35,631 bases of DNA from NCBI RefSeq assembly GCF_004348335.1, contig NZ_SMJW01000060.1:1-35631 (forward strand). Direction: 5' to 3'. The notes under the pieces were generated by a model, which worked only from the letters and a program-made list of their open reading frames with translations, was not told the origin of the DNA and did no database searches. The DNA comes from Actinomadura bangladeshensis (GTDB taxonomy: Bacteria > Actinomycetota > Actinomycetes > Streptosporangiales > Streptosporangiaceae). A program made the position numbers and the translations under genes. Shown here one piece after another: positions 7,814 to 14,754 of the stretch (its first letter is position 1; every line of letters starts with the position of its first letter).

Positions 7814-8049
7814 TCAGGGACGCTCTGCGGCGGACGCCGCCCGACCCGCTCGATGAGCCGGACCGCCGCGTTGGTCATCACCGGGTCGATGACGCCGAAC
7901 CGCCGCACGGCGGCCGGCGTGACCCCGGCGACCATGGCCGGTGCGGGCACGGCGCCCATGGCGGTCATCGCGGGCCGGTCGCCGCCGGATCTCGGGCGGG
8001 ACCTCCTCAGCGGGCCCCCGGTGATCTGGGCACGGAAAAAGCCCTGCAT
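7810..8049 (-). CDS. Small 79-residue protein coupled to FUSC gene
   Basis: A short ORF I do not recognise. Support for it being real: a strong ribosome binding site (GGGGAGG) sits about six bases before the ATG at 8049, the stop TGA overlaps the FUSC ATG (ATGA), and it fills the whole gap between the SWIM gene and the FUSC gene. The protein starts MQGFFRAQITGG and has a basic, Pro/Gly-rich first half. The second half (VIDPVMTNAAVRLIERVG) could form one helix. It has no transmembrane segment. It may be an accessory peptide of the FUSC protein or mainly a means of translational coupling. Confidence 0.6.
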   Translation of the reverse strand: MQGFFRAQITGGPLRRSRPRSGGDRPAMTAMGAVPAPAMVAGVTPAAVRRFGVIDPVMTNAAVRLIERVGRRPPQSVPE

Positions 8050-8079
8050 GCGCGCCTCCCCGACGAGACACTACCCAGA

Positions 8080-8095
8080 GTATCCACTTCGATAC
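8080..8095. promoter_or_regulatory. Inverted repeat upstream of the 79-aa gene
   Basis: GTATC-CACTTC-GATAC is a perfect 5-base inverted repeat with a six-base spacer. It lies in the 57-base gap between the SWIM gene stop and the small gene, about 30 bases upstream of the latter's ATG. It is a candidate operator for a separate promoter driving the small gene and FUSC gene; TAGTGT at 8068-8073 could be the -10 box. Confidence 0.4.
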
Positions 8096-8106
8096 GGAGG
8101 GCCGGG

Positions 8107-10107
8107 TCAGCGGAGTTCGGCCGTCGTCAGGAGGCGGATGTGGGCGGCGGCCCAGGCCCGGACGGCGCGGTGCGGGTCGTCGGCGGTGAGCGCCGCGGCG
8201 AGTGCGGCGACGGTCCCGGCGGCGGTGCGCAGGCCGTTGGCCTCCAGGTCCTCACCGGCGCGGACGATGCGCCCCCGCAGGCCGGGCGAGGTGCGCAGGA
8301 GGCCGCGATGGGCCGCCTCGGCGCAGGCCGCGAGCGCCTCGTCCAGCGCGCGGGACAGCGGGTCGCGGACGTCCGGAGGCGGGGCGTCCAGGGTGGCGGT
8401 GCCCTCGCCGGGCGCCAGGTCGGGGAGGACGACGCCGTCGCCGGTCAGGACGGCGAACGGGTCGACGACCAGGCCGCCGCGGTCCCTGCGGACGGCGCCG
8501 GTGAGCAGCCGGGGGCCCGCGGCGAGCGCCTCCGCGAGGGCGTCGAGCGCGGCGGGGCGGTGCGGGCTGTAGTCGGCGGACACGACGGCCGTGGTCCCGG
8601 CCGCGTCCGCGACCACGGCCTCCAGGCGCTGCGCGCCGGGGTGGTAGCCGATGTCGCGGACGCCGGCGACCTCGACGGCGCGGACCAGTTCCGCCTCGAC
8701 GCGGGGGCGGACGAGGCGCGGCGGCAGCGCGTCCAGCGCGCGCGCCTCCGCCGCGTAGTCGCGGACGAGCAGCCCGGCGGGCAGCGTCTCCCAGGCGTTG
8801 CCGACCGGTGTGACCGTGGTCTTCGCGATCCGCCCCGCGGCGACGCGGACGACCCGGCCGGCGCTGCGGGCGGCGCTCTCCGACACGACGTTCGCCGCCG
8901 CGAGCGACCGCAGCGGGGTGCCGAGGACGCGGCGTCCGGCCAGGTCGGCGCCGGTGAGGCGGCCCCCGTCCGGGACGTCGAAGCGGCGTTTCAGCGCGAG
9001 CACCACGCCGGTGGCGGTGTGCGCGAGGTAGATGTCGGCGGTGCGGATCGCGGCGGTGCCGGCGACGCGGCAGCCGAGGGCGGCGAGGCGGACGCGGCGC
9101 AGCGGCGTCTCCGCCCGCTCGTCGGTGCCGAGCACCTGGGAGCGGTCCGGCCCCCGGGCGGCGCGGTGCCGGGCGTGGACCTCGGCGAGGAGTTCCGCGG
9201 TGCGCGCGGGGTCGTGGTCGGCGCGGCGCTCGTGGTGGGCGGCGAGCTGGGCGGCCAGGTCGCCGAGGGCCGCGGCGGGCCAGTGCATGCCGTGCCCGGC
9301 GAGGTCGGCGGCGGCGCGCCCGATCGCGGTGGCCAGGACCGGGCCGGTGTGCACGACGCCCTCCAGGAGGACCTGGCCGGCGAGGTCGAGGGCGGTGCCG
9401 AGGGACGGGCCGAGAGCCGGGCCGGAGCCGTCGCGGGACTCCCCCGGCGCGCCGCCGCCCACGTCCAGGCGGACCTCGGCGCCGGTGAGGCCGCGCTCGT
9501 CGGCGGCGCGGAACGCCCAGACGGCGAGGACGGTGACCTCGCCGCGCACCGCCGCGACGGCGTCGGTGTGGACGTAGCCGAGCTCGTCCGGCACCAGGAA
9601 CCGGACGGTGCAGGCCGGCAGTTCGACGTGGGCCACCGGGTCCTGCGGGGTGGGGCGGCGGAGCGTCGCGGAGTAGCCGGCGCGGAAGGTGCGGCGCGCG
9701 GCGGTGAGGGCCCGCTGCCCGAGGACGCGGGCGAGCGCGTCGTCGTCGAACGCCCCCGGCGACCAGGCCGCGTCCGGCGCGGCGTCGGGTCCGGCGACTG
9801 GTTCATCGTCGAGGGCGGGGGCGGCGGTGCGCTGGTAGGCGAGGACGAGGCAGATCCGGTGGCGGCACATGCCGGTCGCGGCGCAGGAGCAGGTCGCGGC
9901 CTCCAGCCCGGCACCGGCCGGCAGGGAGGTCTCGGTGCCATCGGGGAAGGTGCCGGCGATGCCGCCGTCCGGGGCGGCGGTGATCTCGGGGCCGTGGCCG
10001 GCGTCGAGGTCCTTCGCGGCGCGCTTCACGAGCCCGCGGTTGGCCAGGGCGGCGAGCGCGTCCGGGGTGAGGGAGAGCAGGTCCGCGCGGGTCGCGGGGC
10101 CGGTCAC
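8107..10107 (-). CDS. SWIM zinc-finger protein (YehQ-like)
   Basis: A 666-residue protein starting at GTG 10107, which overlaps the VWA stop (GTGA). The SWIM motif CxCx5CxH is at Cys73, Cys75, Cys81, His83 (ATCSCAATGMCRHRICL). The remaining 560 residues are alpha/beta-rich, without known catalytic motifs. SWIM domains bind DNA or proteins. A SWIM protein after a VWA gene and a MoxR ATPase gene matches yehQ in E. coli, whose function is not established. It is the last gene of the four-gene operon. The same reading frame stays open far upstream through the VWA gene, but that is a GC artefact; the coupled GTG is the credible start. Confidence 0.85.
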   Translation of the reverse strand: MTGPATRADLLSLTPDALAALANRGLVKRAAKDLDAGHGPEITAAPDGGIAGTFPDGTETSLPAGAGLEAATCSCAATGMCRHRICLVLAYQRTAAPALDDEPVAGPDAAPDAAWSPGAFDDDALARVLGQRALTAARRTFRAGYSATLRRPTPQDPVAHVELPACTVRFLVPDELGYVHTDAVAAVRGEVTVLAVWAFRAADERGLTGAEVRLDVGGGAPGESRDGSGPALGPSLGTALDLAGQVLLEGVVHTGPVLATAIGRAAADLAGHGMHWPAAALGDLAAQLAAHHERRADHDPARTAELLAEVHARHRAARGPDRSQVLGTDERAETPLRRVRLAALGCRVAGTAAIRTADIYLAHTATGVVLALKRRFDVPDGGRLTGADLAGRRVLGTPLRSLAAANVVSESAARSAGRVVRVAAGRIAKTTVTPVGNAWETLPAGLLVRDYAAEARALDALPPRLVRPRVEAELVRAVEVAGVRDIGYHPGAQRLEAVVADAAGTTAVVSADYSPHRPAALDALAEALAAGPRLLTGAVRRDRGGLVVDPFAVLTGDGVVLPDLAPGEGTATLDAPPPDVRDPLSRALDEALAACAEAAHRGLLRTSPGLRGRIVRAGEDLEANGLRTAAGTVAALAAALTADDPHRAVRAWAAAHIRLLTTAELR

Positions 10108-11249
10108 CGGGCGATCCGTTCGGCGACGAACTCGGCGAGGTGGCCGGGGGTCATGGCGCCGACGTGGGCGCCCTCGTCGGCGAGGCGCCCCGCCGTCACC
10201 CGGTCGTAGTCGGGGTTCGCCTGCTCGTCGAGCGCGGCGAGCCCGAGCACCTGCGTCCCCTGCCGGACGAGCCCGCGGACCTCCCGGACGAGCCGCGCGG
10301 GGTCCCCGCCTTCGTAGAAGTCGGTGACGACGGCGACGATCGCCCGCCGCGGGTTCTCCACCAGCCGGGCGCCGTAGCCGACGGCCCGCGCGATGTCGGT
10401 GCCGCCGCCGAGCTGGACCTTCATCAGCAGCTCGGCCGGGTCGGTGACGTCGGAGGTCAGGTCGACCACGGAGGTGTCGAACGCGACCAGGTGCGTCTTC
10501 AGGCCGGGCAGCCCCCACAGGCACGCGGCGGTGACGGCGGAGTGGACGACCGATCCGGCCATGGAGCCGGACTGGTCGACGAGCAGGATCAGCTGCCACT
10601 GCTCGATGTGCCGCCGCGTCCGGGACACGAACCGGGGATGCTCGATGTAGAGGCGGCGCTCGTCCGGCCGGTAATGCGCGAGGTTCGCGCGGATCGTCCC
10701 GTGGAAGTCGAAGTTGCGGGAGTTCGCGATGCGGCTCGGGCGCCGCGACCGGGTGCCGTGGAACGACCGCCGGACCTCGGTGGCGAGCCGCTCCACCAGC
10801 TGCCGGACGACGGCCTCCACGATCCGCCGGGCGAGCGCGAGGACCTCGGGGTTCATCAGGTGCTTGGTGCGCAGGACGGCGCGCAGCAGCGTCTCGTCGG
10901 GTTCGATGCGCTCCAGCACGGCCGGGTCGGTGACGATCTCGTGGATCTCGTAGCGTTCGACGGCGTCGCGTTCGAGCCGCTCGATCGTCTCCCTCGGGAA
11001 GAGCCGGTGCACGGCGTCCAGCCAGTCGACGGTGGTGAGCTGCGACGGCCCGTCCCCGCCGGTGCGGCCGCCGGCGGGTTCGGCCGTGCCGCCGCGCCGG
11101 ACGCCGCGCCTGCCGAGGCCGGGGTCGCGCCCGTAGAGCCAGTCGAGGGCCGCGTCCCGTTCGGCGCCCTCCCCGGAGGGCGGCCCGAGGCACGACCGCG
11201 CCGGGGCGCCGAGGACGAGCCGCCAGCGTTCCAGCTCGGGCGGGATCAT
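10104..11249 (-). CDS. VWA-domain protein (YehP-like, CoxE type)
   Basis: A 381-residue protein with a helical N-terminal half (about 1-215) and a C-terminal von Willebrand factor A domain. The MIDAS is complete: DQSGS at 225-229, Thr284 in LGGGTDIARAV and Asp310 in VVTDFYEGG. Such a domain binds a protein partner through a divalent metal. VWA proteins encoded beside MoxR ATPases act as their substrate-recruiting or effector partners, as in the CbbQ/CbbO and NorQ/NorD pairs. The ATG at 11249 overlaps the stop of the DUF5682-like gene (ATGA), and its own stop overlaps the SWIM start. There is no signal peptide or transmembrane helix, so it is cytosolic. Confidence 0.9.
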   Translation of the reverse strand: MIPPELERWRLVLGAPARSCLGPPSGEGAERDAALDWLYGRDPGLGRRGVRRGGTAEPAGGRTGGDGPSQLTTVDWLDAVHRLFPRETIERLERDAVERYEIHEIVTDPAVLERIEPDETLLRAVLRTKHLMNPEVLALARRIVEAVVRQLVERLATEVRRSFHGTRSRRPSRIANSRNFDFHGTIRANLAHYRPDERRLYIEHPRFVSRTRRHIEQWQLILLVDQSGSMAGSVVHSAVTAACLWGLPGLKTHLVAFDTSVVDLTSDVTDPAELLMKVQLGGGTDIARAVGYGARLVENPRRAIVAVVTDFYEGGDPARLVREVRGLVRQGTQVLGLAALDEQANPDYDRVTAGRLADEGAHVGAMTPGHLAEFVAERIAR

Positions 11250-13585
11250 GACTCCCCTTCCTCTCCCTGTGGGGGGACGACCTCCCACACACCCCGCCTC
11301 GCTTCGCTCGATTCGAGGTGGGCCGCGGTGAGGGCCCGGTCGACACGTTCCTCCAGGGCGCGGGCCTCGGCGATGAGCAGCGGCGCGGCCGGTGCGCGGA
11401 GCAGGGCGCGGGCGGAGCCGCGCACCCCGTGCCCGTCGACGCCGTGCCGGTCCAGCAGCCCCTCGGCGATCGTCTCGCGCTCGCGCGGCGGGAAGAACTC
11501 GAACGCCTGCCGCAGCGCGGGCAGCGCCACGAGGAAGTCGGCGTCGGTGAGGTCGCGGATCAGCTCGTCCAGGACGCCGAGGACGGCGGCGTCCGCGTCG
11601 AGGACCTCCTGCCGGGCCAGCGCGAACAGCCCGGCGAGCCAGTCGCCGAACGTGCTCGCGCCGCTCGCGCCCCGCACGGCGCGGGCCGGGTCGGCGGTGT
11701 CGCCGAGCGCCCGCCCGAGCCCGAACGCGGCTCCGCGCAGGTCGGGCGGGACGTCGGTCCGGGCGGCGACGCGGCGGGCGACGCCGAGCGCCGCGTGACG
11801 GTCCAGGCCCAGCGGCCCGGCGGCGTGCAGCAGCGCGTCGCGGGCCGCGGCGAGGGCGCGCAGCCGGTCGAGGTCGGCGGGGGCGGGCCCGCCGCGCACC
11901 CCTTCGACGAGCCACAGGATCCGGGTGACGCACTCGCGCACGACCGTCCCGAACAGCGGGCTGCCGGCCGTGCCGAGGACGCGGTCGTGCCGCCACAGCC
12001 CGAGGACGGCGCCGAGCGCGGCACCGAGCGCGGCGATGTCGGACGAGCCCGCGACCCCGGCGGCGATCGCCGCGGCGATCCGGTCGGACCGGTCCGCGCA
12101 GCCGCACAGCGCGGCGTCGAACAGCACGTCCGCGAGCCGCCGCATGTCGGTGCCGGCGTCGTTCACGCGCTCGTCCAGCACGGCGGCCGCCGCGGCCGCC
12201 GGCGTCGGCCCGTGCGCGCCGGCCTCGATGAGCGCGGAGCGGCGGACCCCGGAGGGGTCGGCGGTGTCCAGCACCCAGCGCTCCTCCAGCACCGGGTCGG
12301 CGCCGGACGCCGGGCCGGACTCGCGGACGGCGCCGGGGATCCGCAGGACGCGCAGCCGGTGCAGCGCGCGGCTGCGCTCCAGGCCGCGCGGCGTCGCGAG
12401 CTCGAGGACGACCGGCCCGTCCCGGTCGAGGCCGAGGCGTTCGAGCTCGGCGGCCGCGTCGTGGACGAGCGGCGGCGCCGGCGTGTCGCGGTGCAGGCGG
12501 CCGACGCGGTCGCCGCTCAGCGCGGCGACCATCTCGACGACGGCCGGGTGGGCGCCGGGGGCGAGGGGGCCCCGCGACGTCCACGGCAGCCGCTGGTCGA
12601 GGTCGTCGTTCACCAGCGCGGACACCAGCCCGTCCAGCAGGTCGGTGCGGGCGGGGGCGCGGTGGCCGCGCAGCCGGGTGAGGCCCTCAGTGAGGGTGCG
12701 GGCGGCGATCAGGTCGGCGGTCGACACGACCTGCCGGCGCTTGCGCAGCCGCGCCGCGACGGTCTCGATGAGCGCGCCGGCCGCCGCGTCGGGGCCGTCC
12801 TCCCAGAGCCGCTGGTAGTACTCGGGGGACGGCATGCCCGACTGGTAGCCGGTGAACGCGTCCAGGCGCCGGAACGAGTACGGGACGAGGAAGCCGCCGC
12901 CGGCCGCGCCCTCGGGCGGCTCCGGCACGCCGGGCCAGTCCGTGCCGCCGGCCGCGGTGAGCGCTTCGAGGGCGGGCTTGTGGAATCCGCCGGTCACCAC
13001 GACGACGGGGCGGTCGCCGGCGTCGGCCTCGGCCGCCCGTGTCCACGCCGCCATGTAGGACTCGCGGGCCGTGTCGTCCGCACCGGCCTCCGCTTCGCCC
13101 CGCAGCAGCGCGAAGTACGCGTCGAGCCGCTCGGCCGCGCCGTCCGGGTCGGTCTCGAAGAGGTGGTCCCACAGGACGTCGGTGTTGTCGACGGCGAACT
13201 CCCGGCACAGGCGCTCGGTGACCTCGGCGTAGCGGCGCTCGGCGTCGGCGTACCGGTTGCTCCGGCTCGCGACCGCGGGGTGCCAGGCGGGCAGGTCGAT
13301 GAACCGCAGCTCGGCGCCGGCCGCGCGCCCCTCGTTGAGCGCGACCCATTCCGGCGAGTAGCCGCAGAACGGCGTCCAGGAGGCGTGCACGCGGTCGGCG
13401 TCCCGGTAGTAGCTGAAGATCGCGATGGGCGGGGTGTGGCCGAGGAGCAGCTCGTCCATCCGGGCGCCGAAGTCCGCGGGCCCCTCGACCAGGACGTAGG
13501 CGGGCCGCAGCCGCCGGATCGCGTCCCGGACGAGCCGCGCGCAGGCGGGGCTGTGGTGCCGGACACCGATGAACGTGACCGCCAT
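11246..13585 (-). CDS. DUF5682-like protein (YehM-like)
   Basis: A 779-residue protein of unknown function. The N-terminus MAVTFIGVRHHSPACARLVR and the following YVLVEGPADFGARMDELL and PPIAIFSYYRD segments are hallmarks of the DUF5682/YehM group, I believe. This opening resembles the TraB/erythromycin-esterase-like pattern of a buried beta strand with conserved His and Glu residues (VRHHS, VEGPAD), which hints at an enzymatic or metal-binding N-terminal domain; that is inference. The C-terminal half is helical and Ala/Leu-rich. It sits between MoxR and VWA genes with ATGA overlaps at both ends, so it is probably the third part of a MoxR-VWA complex. The start ATG 13585 is set by overlap with the MoxR stop. 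Confidence 0.75.
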   Translation of the reverse strand: MAVTFIGVRHHSPACARLVRDAIRRLRPAYVLVEGPADFGARMDELLLGHTPPIAIFSYYRDADRVHASWTPFCGYSPEWVALNEGRAAGAELRFIDLPAWHPAVASRSNRYADAERRYAEVTERLCREFAVDNTDVLWDHLFETDPDGAAERLDAYFALLRGEAEAGADDTARESYMAAWTRAAEADAGDRPVVVVTGGFHKPALEALTAAGGTDWPGVPEPPEGAAGGGFLVPYSFRRLDAFTGYQSGMPSPEYYQRLWEDGPDAAAGALIETVAARLRKRRQVVSTADLIAARTLTEGLTRLRGHRAPARTDLLDGLVSALVNDDLDQRLPWTSRGPLAPGAHPAVVEMVAALSGDRVGRLHRDTPAPPLVHDAAAELERLGLDRDGPVVLELATPRGLERSRALHRLRVLRIPGAVRESGPASGADPVLEERWVLDTADPSGVRRSALIEAGAHGPTPAAAAAAVLDERVNDAGTDMRRLADVLFDAALCGCADRSDRIAAAIAAGVAGSSDIAALGAALGAVLGLWRHDRVLGTAGSPLFGTVVRECVTRILWLVEGVRGGPAPADLDRLRALAAARDALLHAAGPLGLDRHAALGVARRVAARTDVPPDLRGAAFGLGRALGDTADPARAVRGASGASTFGDWLAGLFALARQEVLDADAAVLGVLDELIRDLTDADFLVALPALRQAFEFFPPRERETIAEGLLDRHGVDGHGVRGSARALLRAPAAPLLIAEARALEERVDRALTAAHLESSEARRGVWEVVPPQGEEGES

Positions 13586-14706
13586 CAGCCGGGCAGCAGG
13601 TGCCGGGCGGCGTGCAGCGCCCGCCACTGCTCGCCGTCGCGCCGGGACGCCTGCTGCTCCAGGTAGCGGCGCAGCCGGGCGAGGTCGTCGGGGCTGTCCT
13701 TGGCGGCGGTGCCGGCGAGGCACTCGACGATGTCGGCGGCGCCGCCCGGCTCGCCGCGCAGGAACCAGCCCCGCACCCCGACCTGGTGCGCGACCGACAC
13801 CGCCTCGGCCGTGCTCATCACCGCCGACAGCCGGTCCATGGCCCGGCCGTCCTCGGTGGCCGCGTTGCGCAGCTCCCGGAACGCGGTGACCAGCACCTCG
13901 AGGACGTCCCGGCGCGGCGGGGCCTGCACGCCGCTGCGCTCCAGCAGCCGCCGCGCCTCCTGCTCGACCAGGTCGAGCTCGGTGCCGAAGTCGGCGATCG
14001 GGAACACGGTCTCGAAGTTGAACCGCCGCTTGAGCGCCGCGCTCATCTCGTTGACGCCGCGGTCGCGGGTGTTCGCGGTCGCGATGACGTTGAACCCGTC
14101 CCGCGCGAACACCATCGACTCCTCTCCCGCGAGCTCGGGGATGGCGAGGACGCGGTCGGACAGCGGCGAGAGCAGCGAGTCCTGCACCTCCAGCGGGCAG
14201 CGGGTGATCTCCTCGAACCGGACGACGCGGCCCTCGGCCATCCCGGTGAGCAGCGGCGCCGGCACGAGCGAGCGGGTGGACGGCCCCTCCGCGACCAGCA
14301 GCGCGTAGTTCCACGAGTACTTGATCTGGTCCTCGGTGGTGGCGGCGCCGCCCTGGATCGTCAGCGTGGACGTCCCGCTGACGGCCGCCGCGATCAGCTC
14401 CGACAGCAGCGACTTCGCCGTCCCCGGCTCCCCGACGAGCATCAGCCCGCGGCTCGTGGCGAGGGTGACGAGCGCCCGGTCGATGAGCGCGGTGTCGCCG
14501 ACGAACTTGCGCGTCACGCCGAGGGCCTCGTCCCCGACGATGAACCGGCGCGCCGCCGTGAGGCTCAGCGCCCAGCCCGGCGGGCGCGGCCCGGAGTCGT
14601 CCTCCCCGAGCCGGCGGAGCTCCCCGGCGAACCGGACCTCGGCCGGGGGCCGCTGGCGGCCGGTGGTGTCGGGCGGGGTGTCCTCGGCGTGACGGTGGTC
14701 TTTCAC
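13585..14706 (-). CDS. MoxR-family AAA+ ATPase (YehL-like)
   Basis: A 373-residue AAA+ ATPase. After an N-terminal tail of about 60 residues come Walker A GEPGTAKS (92-99), the FEEITRCP segment at the Walker B position (about 164-171) and sensor-1 region FNVIATANTRD, then the ALKRRFNFE arginine-finger region. MoxR ATPases form hexamers that use ATP to remodel partner proteins together with a VWA protein. Walker B here has Glu-Glu in place of Asp-Glu. The start is GTG 14706; a TACCGT -10 box ends seven bases upstream and no ribosome binding site is seen, so the message is probably leaderless. It heads the operon MoxR-DUF5682-VWA-SWIM, all with four-base or near overlaps. It is divergent from the kinase-WD40 gene. 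Confidence 0.9.
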   Translation of the reverse strand: MKDHRHAEDTPPDTTGRQRPPAEVRFAGELRRLGEDDSGPRPPGWALSLTAARRFIVGDEALGVTRKFVGDTALIDRALVTLATSRGLMLVGEPGTAKSLLSELIAAAVSGTSTLTIQGGAATTEDQIKYSWNYALLVAEGPSTRSLVPAPLLTGMAEGRVVRFEEITRCPLEVQDSLLSPLSDRVLAIPELAGEESMVFARDGFNVIATANTRDRGVNEMSAALKRRFNFETVFPIADFGTELDLVEQEARRLLERSGVQAPPRRDVLEVLVTAFRELRNAATEDGRAMDRLSAVMSTAEAVSVAHQVGVRGWFLRGEPGGAADIVECLAGTAAKDSPDDLARLRRYLEQQASRRDGEQWRALHAARHLLPG

Positions 14707-14713
14707 GCGCCCA

Positions 14714-14719
14714 ACGGTA
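14714..14719 (-). promoter_or_regulatory. Putative -10 box of MoxR operon
   Basis: TACCGT on the minus strand ends seven bases before the GTG at 14706. It fits TAnnnT and implies a leaderless operon message. Confidence 0.5.
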
Positions 14720-14728
14720 GAGGAGCGG

Positions 14729-14742
14729 ACGGACAGATCCGT
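14729..14742. promoter_or_regulatory. Inverted repeat between divergent promoters
   Basis: ACGGA-CAGA-TCCGT is a perfect 5-base inverted repeat with a four-base spacer. It lies between the MoxR -10 box (14714-14719) and the kinase -10 box (14742-14747). A regulator bound here could control both directions at once. The repeat is seen; the role is inference. Confidence 0.45.
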
Positions 14743-14747
14743 AGGAT
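14742..14747 (+). promoter_or_regulatory. Putative -10 box of kinase-WD40 gene
   Basis: TAGGAT ends seven bases before the ATG at 14755, predicting a leaderless message. The -35 region is poor, so an activator or alternative sigma factor is possible. Confidence 0.5.
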
Positions 14748-14754
14748 CCTGGAC

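Noticed and set aside
10108..11346. Upstream extension of the SWIM-gene frame to 1079 residues
   Set aside because: The extension runs through the VWA gene in another frame and is rich in Arg/Pro/Ala runs. The GTG overlapping the VWA stop is the credible start.
13586..14314. Upstream extension of the DUF5682-like frame into the MoxR gene
   Set aside because: Same-strand shadow of MoxR; the ATGA overlap sets the start at 13585.
8107..14706. MoxR-DUF5682-VWA-SWIM operon as a cobalt chelatase or gas-vesicle cluster
   Set aside because: No CobN or BchH-like large subunit and no gvp genes are present; the SWIM and DUF5682-like genes fit the yeh locus instead.
13600..14754. Open frame upstream of the kinase start that would extend the protein by 385 residues
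   Set aside because: It lies antisense to the MoxR gene, has a composition typical of GC-rich shadow frames, and the ATG at 14755 has a well-placed -10 box.
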